Made by a program: the position numbers and the translations under genes
Assembly (NCBI GenBank): GCA_905182755.1
Contig: CAJJCS010000002.1
Span: 248,001-312,000, forward strand
Source of the DNA: Aequorivita sp. HC6-5
Lineage (GTDB): Bacteria > Bacteroidota > Bacteroidia > Flavobacteriales > Flavobacteriaceae
Length of the DNA: 64,000 bases
Reading direction: 5' to 3'
The notes under the pieces: generated by a model
The model's database searches: none
Seen by the model: only the letters and a program-made list of their open reading frames with translations
Told to the model about the DNA's origin: nothing
Part shown: positions 28,857 through 39,002 of the stretch, in pieces
Numbering within the stretch: position 1 is the first letter of the stretch
How the letters are laid out: each line of letters starts with the position of its first letter

Positions 28857-31706
28857 TTAATCTTCCATGTATTGTTCTATTGGTGCGCAGGTGCAAATTA
28901 GATTTCTATCTCCATATGCATCATCTACTCTCGCCACACTTGGCCAGAATTTGTTATCACTAACAAATGCTAGTGGAAATGCTGCTTGTTGTCTTGTGTA
29001 TGGTAAATCCCAAGAATCTGCAGTAAGTAGCGCCTGTGTGTGAGGTGCATTTTTAAGCACATTGTTAGGCTCTTGTTTGTTTGTTGCTTTTATTTCTTGC
29101 CCAATAGAGATCATTGCGTCACAAAAACGATCTAACTCCTGAAGGCTTTCACTTTCTGTAGGTTCAATCATCATGGTTCCTGCAACCGGAAAAGATACAG
29201 TTGGAGCATGAAAACCATAATCCATTAATCGTTTTGCAATATCTACTACTTCTATTCCGTGTTCTTTAAATGGACGGCAATCAATAATCATTTCATGCGC
29301 AGCACGCCCTTTTTCTCCAGCATATAATACATCATAATGGCCATCTAACCTCTCTTTGATATAATTTGCATTTAAAATAGCATATTGGGTAGATTTCTTT
29401 AGTCCGTTTTCTCCTAACATGCAAATGTATGCGTAGCTGATCAAACACGCCAATGCACTTCCCCATGGAGCGCCAGAGATGGCTGTAATGGCATGCTCAC
29501 CACCGGTTTGAATTAATGGATTGCTTGGTAAAAACGGAACTAATTGTTTTGCAACACATATTGGGCCAACGCCAGGACCACCACCACCGTGAGGTATGGC
29601 AAATGTTTTATGCAAGTTTAAATGGCATACATCTGCTCCAATTGCTCCCGGGTTTGTGAGGGCAACTTGCGCATTCATGTTTGCACCATCCATGTATACT
29701 TGGCCACCATTGTCATGAATTAAGCCAGTAATTTCTTTAATAGCACTCTCATATACACCGTGTGTTGATGGGTAGGTGATCATAAGTGCAGCAAGATTGT
29801 CTTTATGCTGTTCTGCCTTGGCACGCAAATCTTCTACATCAATATTTCCTTCTTCGTTTGCCTTTGTAACCACTACTTTCATTCCTGCCATTACTGCACT
29901 TGCAGGATTTGTACCATGTGCTGAGGATGGGATAAGACATATGTTTCTATGGTGGTCATCTCTAGATTCATGATATGCTCTAATAACCATAAGCCCTGCA
30001 TACTCTCCTTGAGCTCCACTGTTTGGTTGTAAAGATGTACCTGCAAAACCTGTAATTTCTGTAAGTTGTTCTTCTAGCTTTTTTAACATGGCTTGGTACC
30101 CTGCTGCTTGTTCTACAGGCACAAATGGGTGCATGTTACCCCACATAGGGTTGCTTAGAGGAAGCATTTCTGCTGCAGCATTTAATTTCATGGTACAACT
30201 TCCAAGGGCAATCATTGAATGGTTTAGGGCCAAATCTTTGCGCTCAAGTTTCTTGATATAACGCATGAGTTCTGTCTCGCTGTGGTAGGAGTTAAATACG
30301 CTGTTTTCTAAAAATGGAGTTTGTCTGGCAACACTTTTTGGAATGCCGCTTCCAGTACTAATTTCTGAAATTTTAAACGTTTCTTTATGGTTTGCCTCTG
30401 CGAAGAGTGCGATAATTTTATTCAGGTCTTTTAAGGTAGTGGTTTCATTTACCGATATAGAAACAGTTTCTGGATCTGGGTAATAGAAATTCATTTGCTT
30501 TGCTTCACTCAAGAATTTTATTTTGCTGGCATCTGTTTTTATAGCGATAGTGTCAAAATAAGTTTCGTTTGCCTGAGTTAGCCCTAATTGCTCTAGAGCA
30601 CCGGCAAGTGTGGCAGCATGATTGTGTACTTTATCTGCAATATATGTTAAGCCTTTTGGGCCATGATATACTCCATACATACCAGCCATAACCGCAAGAA
30701 GTACTTGCGCGGTACAAATATTACTGGTGGCTTTATCTCTTTTAATGTGTTGTTCTCTTGTTTGAAGTGCCATACGAAGGGCACGGTTTCCTTTTGTATC
30801 TCTGGTAACCCCAATGATACGTCCTGGAATATTACGTTTGTAGGCTTCTTTTGTTGCGAAATAAGCTGCATGCGGCCCACCATAACCTAGTGGTATACCA
30901 AATCTTTGTGTGGTACCTACCACGACGTCTACCCCAAATGATCCTGGCGATTCTAATTTTACTAGACTTAGTATATCTGCAGCAACAGCTACTTTGATTT
31001 GGTTTTTATTAGCATCGGCAACAAAAGATCTAAAGTCATACACTTTTCCACTTTTTCCAGGATATTGCAATATGGCGGCAAAAAATTCTGAACTAAAGTC
31101 AAAAGTTTTATGATCTCCAATAACTAATTCTATTCCAATTGGTGTAGCTCTTGTTTGCAGTAAAGAAAGTGTTTGAGGCAAGATATCCTCTGACACAAAA
31201 AATTTGTTTACTCCATCCTTCTTTTGTTGTCTTTCTCTTACAGCAAAAAGTAATGCCATTGCCTCTGCAGCAGCTGTACTCTCATCTAGAAGTGAGGCAT
31301 TTGCTAACTCCATGCCAGTGAGGTCTGTAATCATGGTTTGGTAATTAAGCAGCGCCTCAAGACGTCCTTGTGCAATCTCTGCTTGATAAGGAGTGTAAGC
31401 GGTATACCAACCTGGATTTTCAAGGATATTCCTTTGTATTACAGGAGGAGTGATGGCTTGGTGATACCCAAGGCCCATATAGGTTTTAAAAACTTGATTT
31501 TTTGTAGCAAGTTCTCCAATATGTTCAAGATACTGCTGCTCGCTCATGGCCATATCTAGCGTTAAATCTTTCTCCAGCCTAATGTCATTAGGAATGGTTT
31601 GATTGATAAGCTCCTCCATTGATTGTGCGCCAACAGTGTCAAGCATTTTTTGAAGGTCTTCTTTACGAGGGCCAATATGTCTAAGGGCAAAAGAGTCTGT
31701 ATTCAT
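28857..31706 (-). CDS. gcvP: Aminomethyl-transferring glycine dehydrogenase (P protein)
   Basis: FALRHIGPRKEDLQKML, LLDESTAAAEAMALLFAV, SAHGTNPASAVMAGMKVV, HLNLHKTFAIPHGGGGPGVGPICV. Confidence 0.97.
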   Translation of the reverse strand: MNTDSFALRHIGPRKEDLQKMLDTVGAQSMEELINQTIPNDIRLEKDLTLDMAMSEQQYLEHIGELATKNQVFKTYMGLGYHQAITPPVIQRNILENPGWYTAYTPYQAEIAQGRLEALLNYQTMITDLTGMELANASLLDESTAAAEAMALLFAVRERQQKKDGVNKFFVSEDILPQTLSLLQTRATPIGIELVIGDHKTFDFSSEFFAAILQYPGKSGKVYDFRSFVADANKNQIKVAVAADILSLVKLESPGSFGVDVVVGTTQRFGIPLGYGGPHAAYFATKEAYKRNIPGRIIGVTRDTKGNRALRMALQTREQHIKRDKATSNICTAQVLLAVMAGMYGVYHGPKGLTYIADKVHNHAATLAGALEQLGLTQANETYFDTIAIKTDASKIKFLSEAKQMNFYYPDPETVSISVNETTTLKDLNKIIALFAEANHKETFKISEISTGSGIPKSVARQTPFLENSVFNSYHSETELMRYIKKLERKDLALNHSMIALGSCTMKLNAAAEMLPLSNPMWGNMHPFVPVEQAAGYQAMLKKLEEQLTEITGFAGTSLQPNSGAQGEYAGLMVIRAYHESRDDHHRNICLIPSSAHGTNPASAVMAGMKVVVTKANEEGNIDVEDLRAKAEQHKDNLAALMITYPSTHGVYESAIKEITGLIHDNGGQVYMDGANMNAQVALTNPGAIGADVCHLNLHKTFAIPHGGGGPGVGPICVAKQLVPFLPSNPLIQTGGEHAITAISGAPWGSALACLISYAYICMLGENGLKKSTQYAILNANYIKERLDGHYDVLYAGEKGRAAHEMIIDCRPFKEHGIEVVDIAKRLMDYGFHAPTVSFPVAGTMMIEPTESESLQELDRFCDAMISIGQEIKATNKQEPNNVLKNAPHTQALLTADSWDLPYTRQQAAFPLAFVSDNKFWPSVARVDDAYGDRNLICTCAPIEQYMED

Positions 31707-31951
31707 AGCATTTTCCTTTGTCAGGAAATAGTGTTAATTGAACATTTGTATGATATGATTTTAAGACAATTATGATGATTATATGCCCCTAAAAATCAAG
31801 GAGCAAAAATACAACATAAAAAAAATAAAAATGAAATGTTTAACATTTTACAAACGTTTATTTTTCAACCAAAAAACGATGTTACTAACATTCTTTTTAA
31901 AAAGTGTTGTTGTTATTGGGTTTCAAGACAGGGAATATGTAATTTTATATT

Positions 31952-32786
31952 GTGAAACAACTAATCTCTCTCTTTTCTTTTTACATAAAAAGTAGTATCC
32001 ATGTTGCATTAGGGGTTACAGGGCTAGTGTTTGTGACAAGTATTGAGTTTGGTGTAACACTTCCTATTGCTTTTTATTGGGTTTCTTTTTTAGGAACAAT
32101 TACGGGCTATAATTTTATTAAATACGCTGAGATTGCAGGGCTGCAACACAATAGCCTTATTAGAAGCTTGCAAAATTTGCAAGTGTTTTCTTTGGTAGTG
32201 TTTTGTTTGCTGGTGTATTTTCTAACCCAATTACACCTTGTGGTTTTAACATATCTTTGCCTGCTTGGTTTTTTAACCTTACTGTATGTGGTTCCCTCTA
32301 TAAACCATAAAAACTTTCGCTCCATGGCCGGTGTTAAAGTGTTTATAGTAGCTCTTGTTTGGTCTGGTCTTACTGTTTTAGTGCCAGTGTATTATGCCAC
32401 ATAGTGCTATCCCAGATCTATGGCTTTGTTTTGGGCAGCGATTTTTTATTGTACTGGCTTTAATAATTCCTTTTGAAATTAGAGACTTACCCCAAGATAA
32501 GAACGCTTTGGTAACCTTCCCTCAATTACTAGGTGTACAGAAAACAAAGCTTTTTGGTTTTTTTCTGATTGTTTTCACTCTATTGTTTGAGGGTTTAAAA
32601 CAGCCATTTGTTTTTAGTAAAACAGCACCTTTGGTTATAGTTTGTGGGCTTACAGCTTTTTGTTTGTACCGCGCTAGGGTTCATCAATCAAAATATTTTG
32701 CCTCTTTTTGGGTAGAGGGTATTGCTAGTTTTTGGGCACTGATGCTATGGGTGACTTATTTTATACCTGGTCTAACAGCGCTATAG
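31952..32786 (+). pseudogene. UbiA-like polytopic membrane protein, apparently split by a +1 frame change
   Basis: Two overlapping membrane ORFs (31952-32404, 32394-32786) look like N- and C-terminal halves of one ~275 aa protein; second half has IIPFEIRDLPQDK, like the second UbiA-family Asp motif. Confidence 0.6.
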
Positions 32787-33218
32787 GTTTTCTGTCTTTT
32801 TTTTAAATCTTAGGGCTTCTTCTACGCCCCAAAATCCTAGGATTAGATTTTCTTCGTCTAGCGTTACAATGTAATAACACTCTGGAGTTGCTGAGGTAGT
32901 TACAATGTACTTGTCTTTTTCTATTGGCGTGTCTTTAAAATTAGTTCCTGCGCAAGAATCTTGTACAGAAAATTCTAGGTTTTTTTTAACCATCACACCA
33001 TCGTAACTATTAACAACCGTATTGTTATTAAAAGATAGCGTGCTTAAAGGGTTTTGTGTATTAACCCAATTACCCTGCAGTTGGTTGTAAATTACATCTC
33101 TAGATGTGTTCAATTTATCTATGATTTTTGACTCCTTTATTGTGGTTACTTCTTTCAAGGAGGTTTGTTTGCAAGAAAAAAGCAAGAGCGTAAGTAAAGT
33201 TATGTATACGGGTTTCAT
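32781..33218 (-). CDS. Hypothetical lipoprotein
   Basis: Lipobox LLLFSCKQT; 145 aa; convergent stop shared with the upstream + strand gene via CTATAG. Confidence 0.6.
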   Translation of the reverse strand: MKPVYITLLTLLLFSCKQTSLKEVTTIKESKIIDKLNTSRDVIYNQLQGNWVNTQNPLSTLSFNNNTVVNSYDGVMVKKNLEFSVQDSCAGTNFKDTPIEKDKYIVTTSATPECYYIVTLDEENLILGFWGVEEALRFKKKTENL

Positions 33219-33230
33219 ACAATATATGTT

Positions 33231-35267
33231 TTAAACCAGACCTGCTCTTTCTAACAAGGCATCTGGATTTGGTTTTTGCCCTCTAAATTTAATATATAAT
33301 TCCATGGGGTCTTGAGTACCTCCCTTAGATAATACAAAGTCTTTAAATTTATTGGCTACTTTTTTATTGAAAATACCTTCTTTTTTAAAATAAGCAAACG
33401 CATCTGCGTCAAGCACCTCGGCCCATTTGTAGCTGTAGTATCCTGCACTGTATCCTCCTTGGAATATATGGCTAAATGCAGTACTCATACAGGTGTTTGG
33501 GGTGTCTGGATATAACACTGTATCTCCAAAGGCGCTGTTTTCAAAGTCTTTTACAGAGGTTATCTTTGATGGGTCACTACCATGCCATGCCATGTCTAGC
33601 ATACCAAAGCTAAGTTGTCTTAGGGTTTGCATACCTTCATGAAAAGTGGCAGAAGCTTTAATTTTTTCAATGAGCTCCATAGGTATTACCTCACCAGTCT
33701 TGTAATGGGTTGCAAATAACTCTAGGGTTTGTTTTTCATAGCACCAGTTTTCTAATATTTGACTTGGCAGTTCCACAAAATCCCAAGAGACATTGGTGCC
33801 ACTTAAGCCTTTGTACTTAGTGTTTGCTAGCATTCCATGCAGGCCATGGCCAAACTCATGAAAAAGAGTAGTCACCTCATTAAAAGTCAATAAGGAGGGT
33901 TTTGTTGCAGTAGGTTTTGTGAAATTACAAACGTTAGAGATGTGAGGTCTTTCATTTTTAACACCTTTTCCATCTGGAGTGTCTATTATTTGTTGGGGCT
34001 TGTAGCTTGTCATCCATGCGCCACCACGTTTTCCTGCACGAGGATGAAAATCTGCATAAAAAATGGCAACTAGCATTCCTTGTGTATCTAGTACGCGGTA
34101 GGTTTTTACATCTTGATGATAGGTCTCTATGGTATGATCTTCTTTAAAATCAAGGTCAAATAATTTATTGGCCACTGTAAACACACCCTGTATTACGTTC
34201 TCTAATTTAAAATAGGGCTTTAGCTGCTCATCATCTAGACTGAATTTTTCTTGTTTTAATTTTTCAGCATAGTAAGCGCTATCCCATTTTTGTAACTGGT
34301 CTATCCCGTCAAGTTTTTTTGCAAAGGCTTCTAGCTCATCAAATTCTTTTTGAGCGGCTGGTCTTGCTTTTACTAATAATTCATTTAAAAAAGAGTGCAC
34401 CTTTTGTGGTGACTCTGCCATGCGCTCCTCTAAAACAAAATGTGCATGGCTTTTATAACCAAGTAGTTGGGCTCTTTGGTATCTTAGTTTTACAATATCT
34501 AAAACGTTTTGCTGGTTGTTTTGTGGGTTGTCTTGAAAGGCTCTAGCGCCAAATGCAAGGGATAGTTTTTTACGCAAGGCTCTGTTTTGAGCATATTTCA
34601 TAAACGGCACATAACTTGGGTAGTCCAGGGTTATAACCCAACCCTTCTTGCCTTTCTCTGTAGCCGCTTGTTTGGCAGCTTCTTTGGCTCCCTCGGGCAT
34701 GCCTGCAAGATCCTGCTCTTTGTCAAGCAATAATTCAAAGGCGTTTGTTTGGGCTAATACATTTTCTCCAAAGCTTAAACCTAGTTTAGATAGCTGGGTG
34801 TCTATGCTACGAAGTTGTATTTTTTTATCCTCAGAGAGATTGGCTCCATTTCTAGCAAACCCTTTGTATTGTTTTTCTAGCAACATCTGCTGCTCATCAC
34901 TTAGGGCATATGTTTGTTTGTTGTCATAGACCGTTTTCACTCTTTTAAAAAGGGCCTGGTTGAGCAGTAAATCATTAGAGAAATTTGATAACAGTGGAGA
35001 AACCTCTTGCGCTATTTGCTGGATTTGATCATTTGTTTCTGCGCTATTGAGATTAAAAAAAATACTTGTGGCTCTATCTAGTGCCTTTCCTGTATTCTCG
35101 AGCGCCTCTGCCGTATTTTTAAAAGTAGGTGTGTCAGGGTTTTTGGTAATAAGAGCTACCTCTTGTTTTGTGATATCAATAAGCGCTGTAATAGCGGGTA
35201 AATAATGCTCATTATTAATTTTAGAAAAAGGAGCTAGGTCAAACTGTTGTAGTAATGGGTTGTCCAT
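33231..35267 (-). CDS. M3 family metallopeptidase (oligopeptidase A / Dcp type)
   Basis: VTTLFHEFGHGLHGMLANTKYKGLSGTNVSWDFVELPSQILENW. Confidence 0.95.
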   Translation of the reverse strand: MDNPLLQQFDLAPFSKINNEHYLPAITALIDITKQEVALITKNPDTPTFKNTAEALENTGKALDRATSIFFNLNSAETNDQIQQIAQEVSPLLSNFSNDLLLNQALFKRVKTVYDNKQTYALSDEQQMLLEKQYKGFARNGANLSEDKKIQLRSIDTQLSKLGLSFGENVLAQTNAFELLLDKEQDLAGMPEGAKEAAKQAATEKGKKGWVITLDYPSYVPFMKYAQNRALRKKLSLAFGARAFQDNPQNNQQNVLDIVKLRYQRAQLLGYKSHAHFVLEERMAESPQKVHSFLNELLVKARPAAQKEFDELEAFAKKLDGIDQLQKWDSAYYAEKLKQEKFSLDDEQLKPYFKLENVIQGVFTVANKLFDLDFKEDHTIETYHQDVKTYRVLDTQGMLVAIFYADFHPRAGKRGGAWMTSYKPQQIIDTPDGKGVKNERPHISNVCNFTKPTATKPSLLTFNEVTTLFHEFGHGLHGMLANTKYKGLSGTNVSWDFVELPSQILENWCYEKQTLELFATHYKTGEVIPMELIEKIKASATFHEGMQTLRQLSFGMLDMAWHGSDPSKITSVKDFENSAFGDTVLYPDTPNTCMSTAFSHIFQGGYSAGYYSYKWAEVLDADAFAYFKKEGIFNKKVANKFKDFVLSKGGTQDPMELYIKFRGQKPNPDALLERAGLV

Positions 35268-35329
35268 AAAATAGGCTTATCAGGGGTAGTTGCTTGAAAT
35301 AAAAAGTGTGTTGTGTAATTAGATTAACC

Positions 35330-35806
35330 TTAAAGGTTTTTAGCGCTTTGTTCTACCTTTATTTTTAATCCCTCTTTGTAAGCAATTACTTTGTCCAGTA
35401 CACATGTGTCTGCAGTGCTAATAATTTGCGCGGCTAGGATACCTGCATTTTTGGCTCCGTTTAAGGCAACAGTTGCTACGGGTACCCCGCCAGGCATCTG
35501 CAAGATAGACAACACTGAGTCCCATCCGTCGATGCTATTGCTTGACTTTACAGGCACTCCAATTACTGGCAGTGGAGATAAAGAGGCTACCATGCCTGGC
35601 AAATGTGCTGCGCCACCTGCTCCTGCAATAATTACTTTAATACCGCGAGTGTGCGCGTTTTTACTAAAGTCAAATAGTTTTTCTGGTGTGCGATGTGCAG
35701 AAACGATATCTACTTCAATTTCTATATCAAAACCTTTTAGGATGTCTATGGCATCTTGCATTACGGGCATATCACTAGTGGATCCCATTACTATGGCTAC
35801 TTTCAT
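35330..35806 (-). CDS. purE: 5-(carboxyamino)imidazole ribonucleotide mutase
   Basis: VAIVMGSTSDMPVMQDA, VSAHRTPEKLFDF, IIAGAGGAAHLPGMVA. Confidence 0.96.
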   Translation of the reverse strand: MKVAIVMGSTSDMPVMQDAIDILKGFDIEIEVDIVSAHRTPEKLFDFSKNAHTRGIKVIIAGAGGAAHLPGMVASLSPLPVIGVPVKSSNSIDGWDSVLSILQMPGGVPVATVALNGAKNAGILAAQIISTADTCVLDKVIAYKEGLKIKVEQSAKNL

Positions 35807-35808
35807 AA

Positions 35809-36966
35809 TTATTTGCTTATTACTTTAATACGTTGCTTTACTTGTTGTGCAATTTCTCTTGCGGTATCAATATTTTGGTTTACAATGGTAACGTGGCCCA
35901 TTTTTCTAAAAGGGCGTGTTTGTTTTTTTCCGTAGATGTGTGGTGTTACACCATCCATGGCCATAATTTCCTCAATGTTTTGATACGCAACATCGCCAGT
36001 GTGGTTTTGTTCACCTACCAAATTTACCATAATACCACCTACTTTACTAGCGGTATTGCCAAGAGGTAGATCTAGAATAGCCCTGATGTGTTGTTCAAAT
36101 TGATTTGTATAACTAGCCTCAATACTGTAATGACCGGAGTTGTGTGGTCTTGGAGCTACTTCATTTACTATAATTTGATCATCATTTGTTTGAAACATTT
36201 CTACGGCAAGAAGTCCTACATGCTCGAAGGCTTTGGAAACCTGTATGGCTATGCTCCTGGCTTTTGCAGCAACTTTGTCATCGATGCGGGCAGGGCAAAT
36301 AACATACTCTACTTGGTTTGCCTGAGGATGAAACTCCATTTCAACAACAGGATATGTCTTTACCTGCGCACTTGGGTTTCTTACAACAATTACAGCAAGT
36401 TCATTTTTAAAAGCAACTAGATCTTCTGTTATACAAGGGCAGTCTGGTAATACATCTAATGTTTGAGAATTTTTAATGACTTGAACGCCCTTTCCATCAT
36501 AGCCGCCTGTACAGCTTTTCCAAACAAAGGGAAGTTTTAATTCTCCAGATGTTACTGCTTTTTTAACTTTTGCAATAGTCTCAAAAACAGAAAATGGAGC
36601 GGTGGGTATTTTATGAGTGTCATAAAACTTTTTTTGTACTCCTTTGTCTTGAATGTTGCGTAGTGTTTTTGAGCTGGGATATACTTTTTTTCCTTCTTTC
36701 TCTAAAGCTTCCAAGGCTTCTATGTTTACACCTTCTATCTCAAAGGTAAGTATGTCTACTTTTTTTCCGAAGGTATACACCGTATCATAATCCATTAAGT
36801 CCCCCTGTGTAAAGTGGTCACAGGCTATACGGCACGGAGCTTCAGGACTAGGATCTAGCACATGTGTGGTGATGTCAAATTTGCGCGTTTCATAAAGCAT
36901 CATTTTGCCTAGTTGGCCGCCGCCTAAAATCCCGAGTGTGAAATTTGAAGAAAAATAATTTGCCAT
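35809..36966 (-). CDS. purK: 5-(carboxyamino)imidazole ribonucleotide synthase
   Basis: LGILGGGQLGKMMLYETRKF, WKSCTGGYDGKGVQVI, NEVAPRPHNSGHYSIEAS; start set at MANYFSS. Confidence 0.95.
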   Translation of the reverse strand: MANYFSSNFTLGILGGGQLGKMMLYETRKFDITTHVLDPSPEAPCRIACDHFTQGDLMDYDTVYTFGKKVDILTFEIEGVNIEALEALEKEGKKVYPSSKTLRNIQDKGVQKKFYDTHKIPTAPFSVFETIAKVKKAVTSGELKLPFVWKSCTGGYDGKGVQVIKNSQTLDVLPDCPCITEDLVAFKNELAVIVVRNPSAQVKTYPVVEMEFHPQANQVEYVICPARIDDKVAAKARSIAIQVSKAFEHVGLLAVEMFQTNDDQIIVNEVAPRPHNSGHYSIEASYTNQFEQHIRAILDLPLGNTASKVGGIMVNLVGEQNHTGDVAYQNIEEIMAMDGVTPHIYGKKQTRPFRKMGHVTIVNQNIDTAREIAQQVKQRIKVISK

Positions 36967-36970
36967 AACA

Positions 36971-36978
36971 CAAAGATA
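36971..36978 (-). promoter_or_regulatory. Candidate -7 element TATCTTTG for purK (minus strand)
   Basis: Minus strand TATCTTTG-TGTT-ATG; element ends 4 nt before the purK ATG. Confidence 0.5.
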
Positions 36979-36997
36979 CATTGTTCTTTCAAATAGC

Positions 36998-37005
36998 TAT
37001 CTTTG
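36998..37005 (+). promoter_or_regulatory. Candidate -7 element TATCTTTG for adk (plus strand)
   Basis: Exact TAnnTTTG match 75 nt upstream of adk ATG. Confidence 0.5.
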
Positions 37006-37080
37006 CCGCGATTAATTATTGTACAACATTTATTAAATTATAGGGTTTTGTATAACCTTATACTCCAGAAAACAAAAAAG

Positions 37081-37653
37081 ATGACAAATATCGTACTATT
37101 TGGCCCTCCAGGAGCCGGAAAAGGAACGCAAGCAGAGGTATTAAAAGTTAAATATCAATTGGTACACATCTCTACTGGTGATGTATTTAGGTATAATATA
37201 AAAAATCAAACAGAGTTAGGTGCACTTGCCAAATCTTACATGGATAAAGGTCATCTAGTGCCAGATGGTGTAACCATTAAGATGCTTAACGCAGAGGTAG
37301 AGAAAAACCCTGGTGCAAATGGTTTTGTTTTTGATGGGTTTCCAAGAACAGCGGCTCAGGCAGAAGCCCTAGCAATATTAATGGAAGAAAAGTCAAGTCA
37401 AATCAATGCAATGGTTGCTCTTGAGGTGGATGATGAGGTTTTGGTAGGAAGATTATTAGAAAGAGGTAAAACAAGTGGCCGCGCCGATGATGCAGATGAG
37501 GCTATCATTAGAGAACGCGTTGCAGAGTATTACCGCAAAACGGATATCTTAAAAGACTATTATAAAGCTAAAGACAGATATTTTGGGGTAAATGGTGTTG
37601 GAACTATTCAAGAGATTACAGCTCGTTTGAGCGAAGTATTTGATAGATTATAA
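37081..37653 (+). CDS. adk: Adenylate kinase
   Basis: [73 protein letters not shown]; start trimmed to MTNIVLFG. Confidence 0.97.
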   Translation: MTNIVLFGPPGAGKGTQAEVLKVKYQLVHISTGDVFRYNIKNQTELGALAKSYMDKGHLVPDGVTIKMLNAEVEKNPGANGFVFDGFPRTAAQAEALAILMEEKSSQINAMVALEVDDEVLVGRLLERGKTSGRADDADEAIIRERVAEYYRKTDILKDYYKAKDRYFGVNGVGTIQEITARLSEVFDRL

Positions 37654-37699
37654 CAAGCGTAAGCTTAAAAAAAATTCTTACCCGGGTAAGAAAATAGGT

Positions 37700-38713
37700 A
37701 TGACTGAAGGAAATTTTGTTGACTACGTAAAAATTCATGTAACCTCTGGTAAAGGAGGGCAAGGGAGTGCGCATTTGCGACGTGAAAAATTCATCCCAAA
37801 AGGGGGTCCAGATGGTGGAGATGGAGGTCGTGGAGGTCATATCATCTTAAAGGCCAATAGTAACCTTTGGACACTACACCATTTAAAATTTAAGCGTCAT
37901 TACAAAGCCGGGTATGGCGGCGCTGGAAGTAAGCAAACAAGTACAGGTGCAGATGGTGAAGACATCTATGTTGAGGTGCCTTTAGGTACTGTGGTTATAA
38001 ACACAGAAACCGATGAAAGATTAAAGGAACTTCTAGAGCACGATGATGAGCTTATCCTTGCAAAAGGTGGTATGGGAGGACTTGGTAACAACCATTTTAA
38101 GTCTTCTACCAACCAAACCCCACGCTACGCTCAGCCAGGAATGGAGGGAGAAGAAGGTGCCTTCACTTTAGAGATGAAAGTATTGGCAGATGTTGGTTTG
38201 GTAGGGTTTCCAAATGCAGGAAAATCTACACTGCTGTCTGTAATTACTGCTGCAAAACCAAAAATTGCCAATTATGAGTTTACCACTCTAAAGCCTAATT
38301 TGGGTATTGTAGAATATCGCGATCACAGAACTTTTGTGATGGCAGATATTCCTGGAATTATAGAAGGTGCTGCAGAAGGAAAAGGGCTAGGGCATTATTT
38401 TTTGCGCCACATAGAACGCAACTCGACCTTGCTTTTTCTAATACCTGCAGATGCAGATGATATTAGAAAACAATACGATATTCTTCTAGATGAATTAAAG
38501 CGATACAATCCAGAATTACTAGATAAAGACAAATTGGTGGCTATCTCGAAAAGTGACATGCTAGATGATGAGCTAAAGATAGAAATGAAAGATGCCTTAG
38601 ATAAAGACTTTGATGGGATCCCTTATTTGTTTTTCAGTTCCATGGCCCAACAAGGTTTAATGGAATTAAAAGACACCCTCTGGGCCATGCTCAATGAAAC
38701 TAGTGTACACTAA
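37700..38713 (+). CDS. obgE: GTPase ObgE/CgtA
   Basis: [77 protein letters not shown]; start trimmed to [10 protein letters not shown]. Confidence 0.97.
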   Translation: MTEGNFVDYVKIHVTSGKGGQGSAHLRREKFIPKGGPDGGDGGRGGHIILKANSNLWTLHHLKFKRHYKAGYGGAGSKQTSTGADGEDIYVEVPLGTVVINTETDERLKELLEHDDELILAKGGMGGLGNNHFKSSTNQTPRYAQPGMEGEEGAFTLEMKVLADVGLVGFPNAGKSTLLSVITAAKPKIANYEFTTLKPNLGIVEYRDHRTFVMADIPGIIEGAAEGKGLGHYFLRHIERNSTLLFLIPADADDIRKQYDILLDELKRYNPELLDKDKLVAISKSDMLDDELKIEMKDALDKDFDGIPYLFFSSMAQQGLMELKDTLWAMLNETSVH

Positions 38714-39002
38714 TTGTTTTAGTAAACAGTTTTTGTTTGTTAAATGTATACAGGTCAAAATATAGTGTAACCTTTATTTTCATTCTCCTTAATGTCATTA
38801 TATGAGAGGTTGCTAATAGTGCAGTTATTTCCGCTTTTTTGGCTAATCTCCGGGATTAAAAGAGGTGGTAAAAGAAAAAATAGTATTACAGATGCTTTAA
38901 AATAATTCTGATTTCTGAATTGAAGTTAAGGGTTATCTTTCTATTTTTGGAGTAAGTGAGTTACATTTCTGTACAGATAACGATATAAATTTTTCAATTT
39001 AG

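Noticed and set aside
37640-37699. ObgE start overlapping adk
   Set aside because: The extra N-terminal residues do not fit the conserved Obg N-terminus; [12 protein letters not shown] start at 37700 is standard.
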